From: an uncultured Clostridia bacterium | GTDB lineage: Bacteria; Bacillota_I; Bacilli_A; RFN20; CAG-288 | Length of the DNA stretch: 6,504 nucleotides | Direction: 5' to 3' | Assembly (NCBI GenBank): GCA_900313465.1 | Contig: OMRU01000046.1 | Coordinates: forward strand, 1-6,504 | Part shown: piece after piece, positions 5,918 through 6,504 of the stretch | Layout: each line of letters begins with the position of its first letter | How positions within the stretch are numbered: the stretch's first letter is position 1 | The notes under the pieces: model-generated | Database searches by the model: none | Seen by the model: only the letters and a program-made list of their open reading frames with translations | Told to the model about the DNA's origin: nothing | Translations under genes and position numbers: made by a program

Positions 5918-5946
5918 AAAAAAACCCGTTTACACGGGCATTTTTT
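5918..5946. terminator. tRNA-Ser terminator, bidirectional shape
   Basis: CCCGT (5925-5929) and ACGGG (5934-5938) pair around a 4-nt loop. On the minus strand the stem is followed by seven T residues (5924-5918), ending the tRNA transcript about 16 nt after its CCA. On the plus strand six T residues (5941-5946) follow, so the element can work in both directions. The GC stem is only 5 bp, but A/T tracts on both sides can lengthen it after a small internal mismatch. Confidence 0.8.
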
Positions 5947-5953
5947 GCTAAAA

Positions 5954-6044
5954 TGGCGGAGTGAGAGGGACTTGAACCCTCGCTCGGATTGCTCCGACTA
6001 AGTCCTTAGCAGGGACTCCTCTTCACCAACTTGAGTATCACTCC
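5954..6044 (-). tRNA. tRNA-Ser (anticodon GCU)
   Basis: The 91-nt gene folds into a complete class II tRNA. The acceptor stem is GGAGTGA/TCACTCC, and the D arm CTC/GAG has GG in its loop. The anticodon stem AGTCC/GGACT carries loop CTGCTAA with anticodon GCT at 6008-6010, reading AGC and AGU serine codons. A long variable arm TCGGA-GCAA-TCCGA is typical of serine tRNAs, and the T arm is GAGGG-TTCAAGT-CCCTC. The discriminator base is G, as expected for serine, and the 3' CCA (5954-5956) is encoded. It has its own promoter and terminator and no neighbouring tRNAs in the window. Confidence 0.98.
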
Positions 6045-6061
6045 AAGAATTTAGCCCTATT

Positions 6062-6090
6062 ATTATGCTGTTTTTTAAAAGAATAGTCAA
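6062..6090 (-). promoter_or_regulatory. tRNA-Ser promoter
   Basis: On the minus strand TTGACT (6085-6090, five of six) is followed by a 17-nt spacer and CATAAT (6062-6067, five of six). The start would be near 6055, about 11 nt before the mature tRNA 5' end at 6044, a usual short leader for RNase P to remove. It lies immediately downstream of the UUCG-loop terminator of the preceding gene. Confidence 0.8.
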
Positions 6091-6111
6091 GATTTAATAT
6101 CAAACCAGATT

Positions 6112-6139
6112 AAAAGGAACGAGCCGAAGCCCGTTCCTT
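6112..6139 (-). terminator. UUCG-loop intrinsic terminator
   Basis: On the minus strand AAGGAACG (6139-6132) pairs perfectly with CGTTCCTT (6121-6114). The stem continues through G-U, G-C and C-G to a TTCG tetraloop, giving 11 bp with the very stable C(UUCG)G loop. The T-run at 6115-6112 overlaps the base of the stem and is short. It lies 14 nt after the stop codon of the gene entering from the right edge and ends its transcript. Confidence 0.88.
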
Positions 6140-6153
6140 AAAGAATCTTAGAA

Positions 6154-6504
6154 TTAGTCGTCGAGAGCAACCTTAGACCAAACAATCGAAATATTTGCAA
6201 TCTGTGTGTTGTTAGTTTTCAAATTAGAGATGTTGAAATATTGTTTAGTCTGATCGGTATTATCGACAGAATAAGTTCCACCTTTTGTTGGAGTGACACC
6301 TGAACCAGTAGTAACACGAGCAGATAAAGCTGCTGTTCCAAAAGTAGTCAAAATAGATCCGCCAACACCTGTGTCACGACCGAAAGTGACTGTGACATTA
6401 GAAACATAATAGCCTTCAAGAGCACTGGTATTATAAATAGTACCACCCATTAAAATGATATAAGAACTATATTTAGAGGTAGCATCGGCTTTGGATTGGC
6501 TCTT
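6154..6504 (-). CDS. C-terminal part of a beta-rich, probably secreted or surface protein
   Basis: The frame is open from the right edge to the TAA at 6154-6156, giving 116 visible residues of a longer gene. The ATG at 6448-6450 is internal: the frame continues upstream without a stop, and no ribosome binding site precedes it. The sequence is rich in Thr, Ser, Asn and Gly and has no Cys. It shows alternating hydrophobic strands such as YYVSNVTVTFG and QIANISIVWSK separated by polar loops (TGSGVTPTKGGTYS), a beta-sandwich type of pattern common in extracellular repeat domains of Bacillota. There is no LPxTG motif, transmembrane segment or charged tail; it simply ends VALDD. I do not recognise the family. 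Extracellular location is inferred from composition. A strong terminator follows, so this is the last gene of its transcript. Confidence 0.7.
   Translation of the reverse strand, partial: KSQSKADATSKYSSYIILMGGTIYNTSALEGYYVSNVTVTFGRDTGVGGSILTTFGTAALSARVTTGSGVTPTKGGTYSVDNTDQTKQYFNISNLKTNNTQIANISIVWSKVALDD

Noticed and set aside
5819..6001. Plus-strand open frame of 60 codons
   Set aside because: Runs through the tRNA terminator and the antisense strand of tRNA-Ser; its SERDLNPRS end is the usual spurious translation across a tRNA gene.
6154..6450. A 98-codon gene starting at the ATG at 6448-6450
   Set aside because: The frame stays open upstream to the window edge and no ribosome binding site precedes this ATG, so it is an internal methionine of a longer gene.

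Overview
The window looks like core chromosome of a Bacillota (low-G+C Gram-positive) bacterium, probably in the Bacilli/Erysipelotrichia direction. The evidence is the gene order rbgA-rnhB-dprA-topA, a hallmark of that group, plus AT-rich intergenic DNA, strong AGGAGG-type ribosome binding sites and sigma-A-like promoters. Tryptophan is encoded by TGG, so the genetic code is standard. All six stop codons seen are TAA or TAG. No assignment to genus is possible from the sequence alone.

Left block, 1-4517, all on the minus strand (transcribed right to left): rbgA (50S ribosome assembly GTPase), rnhB (RNase HII, overlapping rbgA by 8 nt), dprA (DNA processing protein) and topA (DNA topoisomerase I, whose 3' end lies off the window). 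topA has its own good promoter. dprA is separated from rnhB by a long perfect hairpin that buries its ribosome binding site, the most interesting regulatory element here.

Middle block, 4518-5684: a small XRE-type helix-turn-helix regulator on the plus strand, divergent from rbgA, converges on a minus-strand CarD-family RNA polymerase-binding protein. The two share a GC-rich bidirectional terminator. carD has an extended -10 promoter and a leader of roughly 95 nt carrying what looks like a complete intrinsic terminator ahead of the gene, suggesting attenuation or a small leader RNA.

Right block, 5685-6504: an AT-rich spacer with nothing I can support, a tRNA-Ser(GCU) gene with its own promoter and terminator, a UUCG-loop terminator, and the C-terminal end of a beta-rich, Thr/Ser/Asn-rich protein (probably secreted or surface-exposed) that enters from the right edge.

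I see no mobile element, CRISPR array, toxin-antitoxin pair or defence system. The candidate novelties are regulatory (the dprA and carD leaders) and divergence within known families (DprA, CarD, RbgA).
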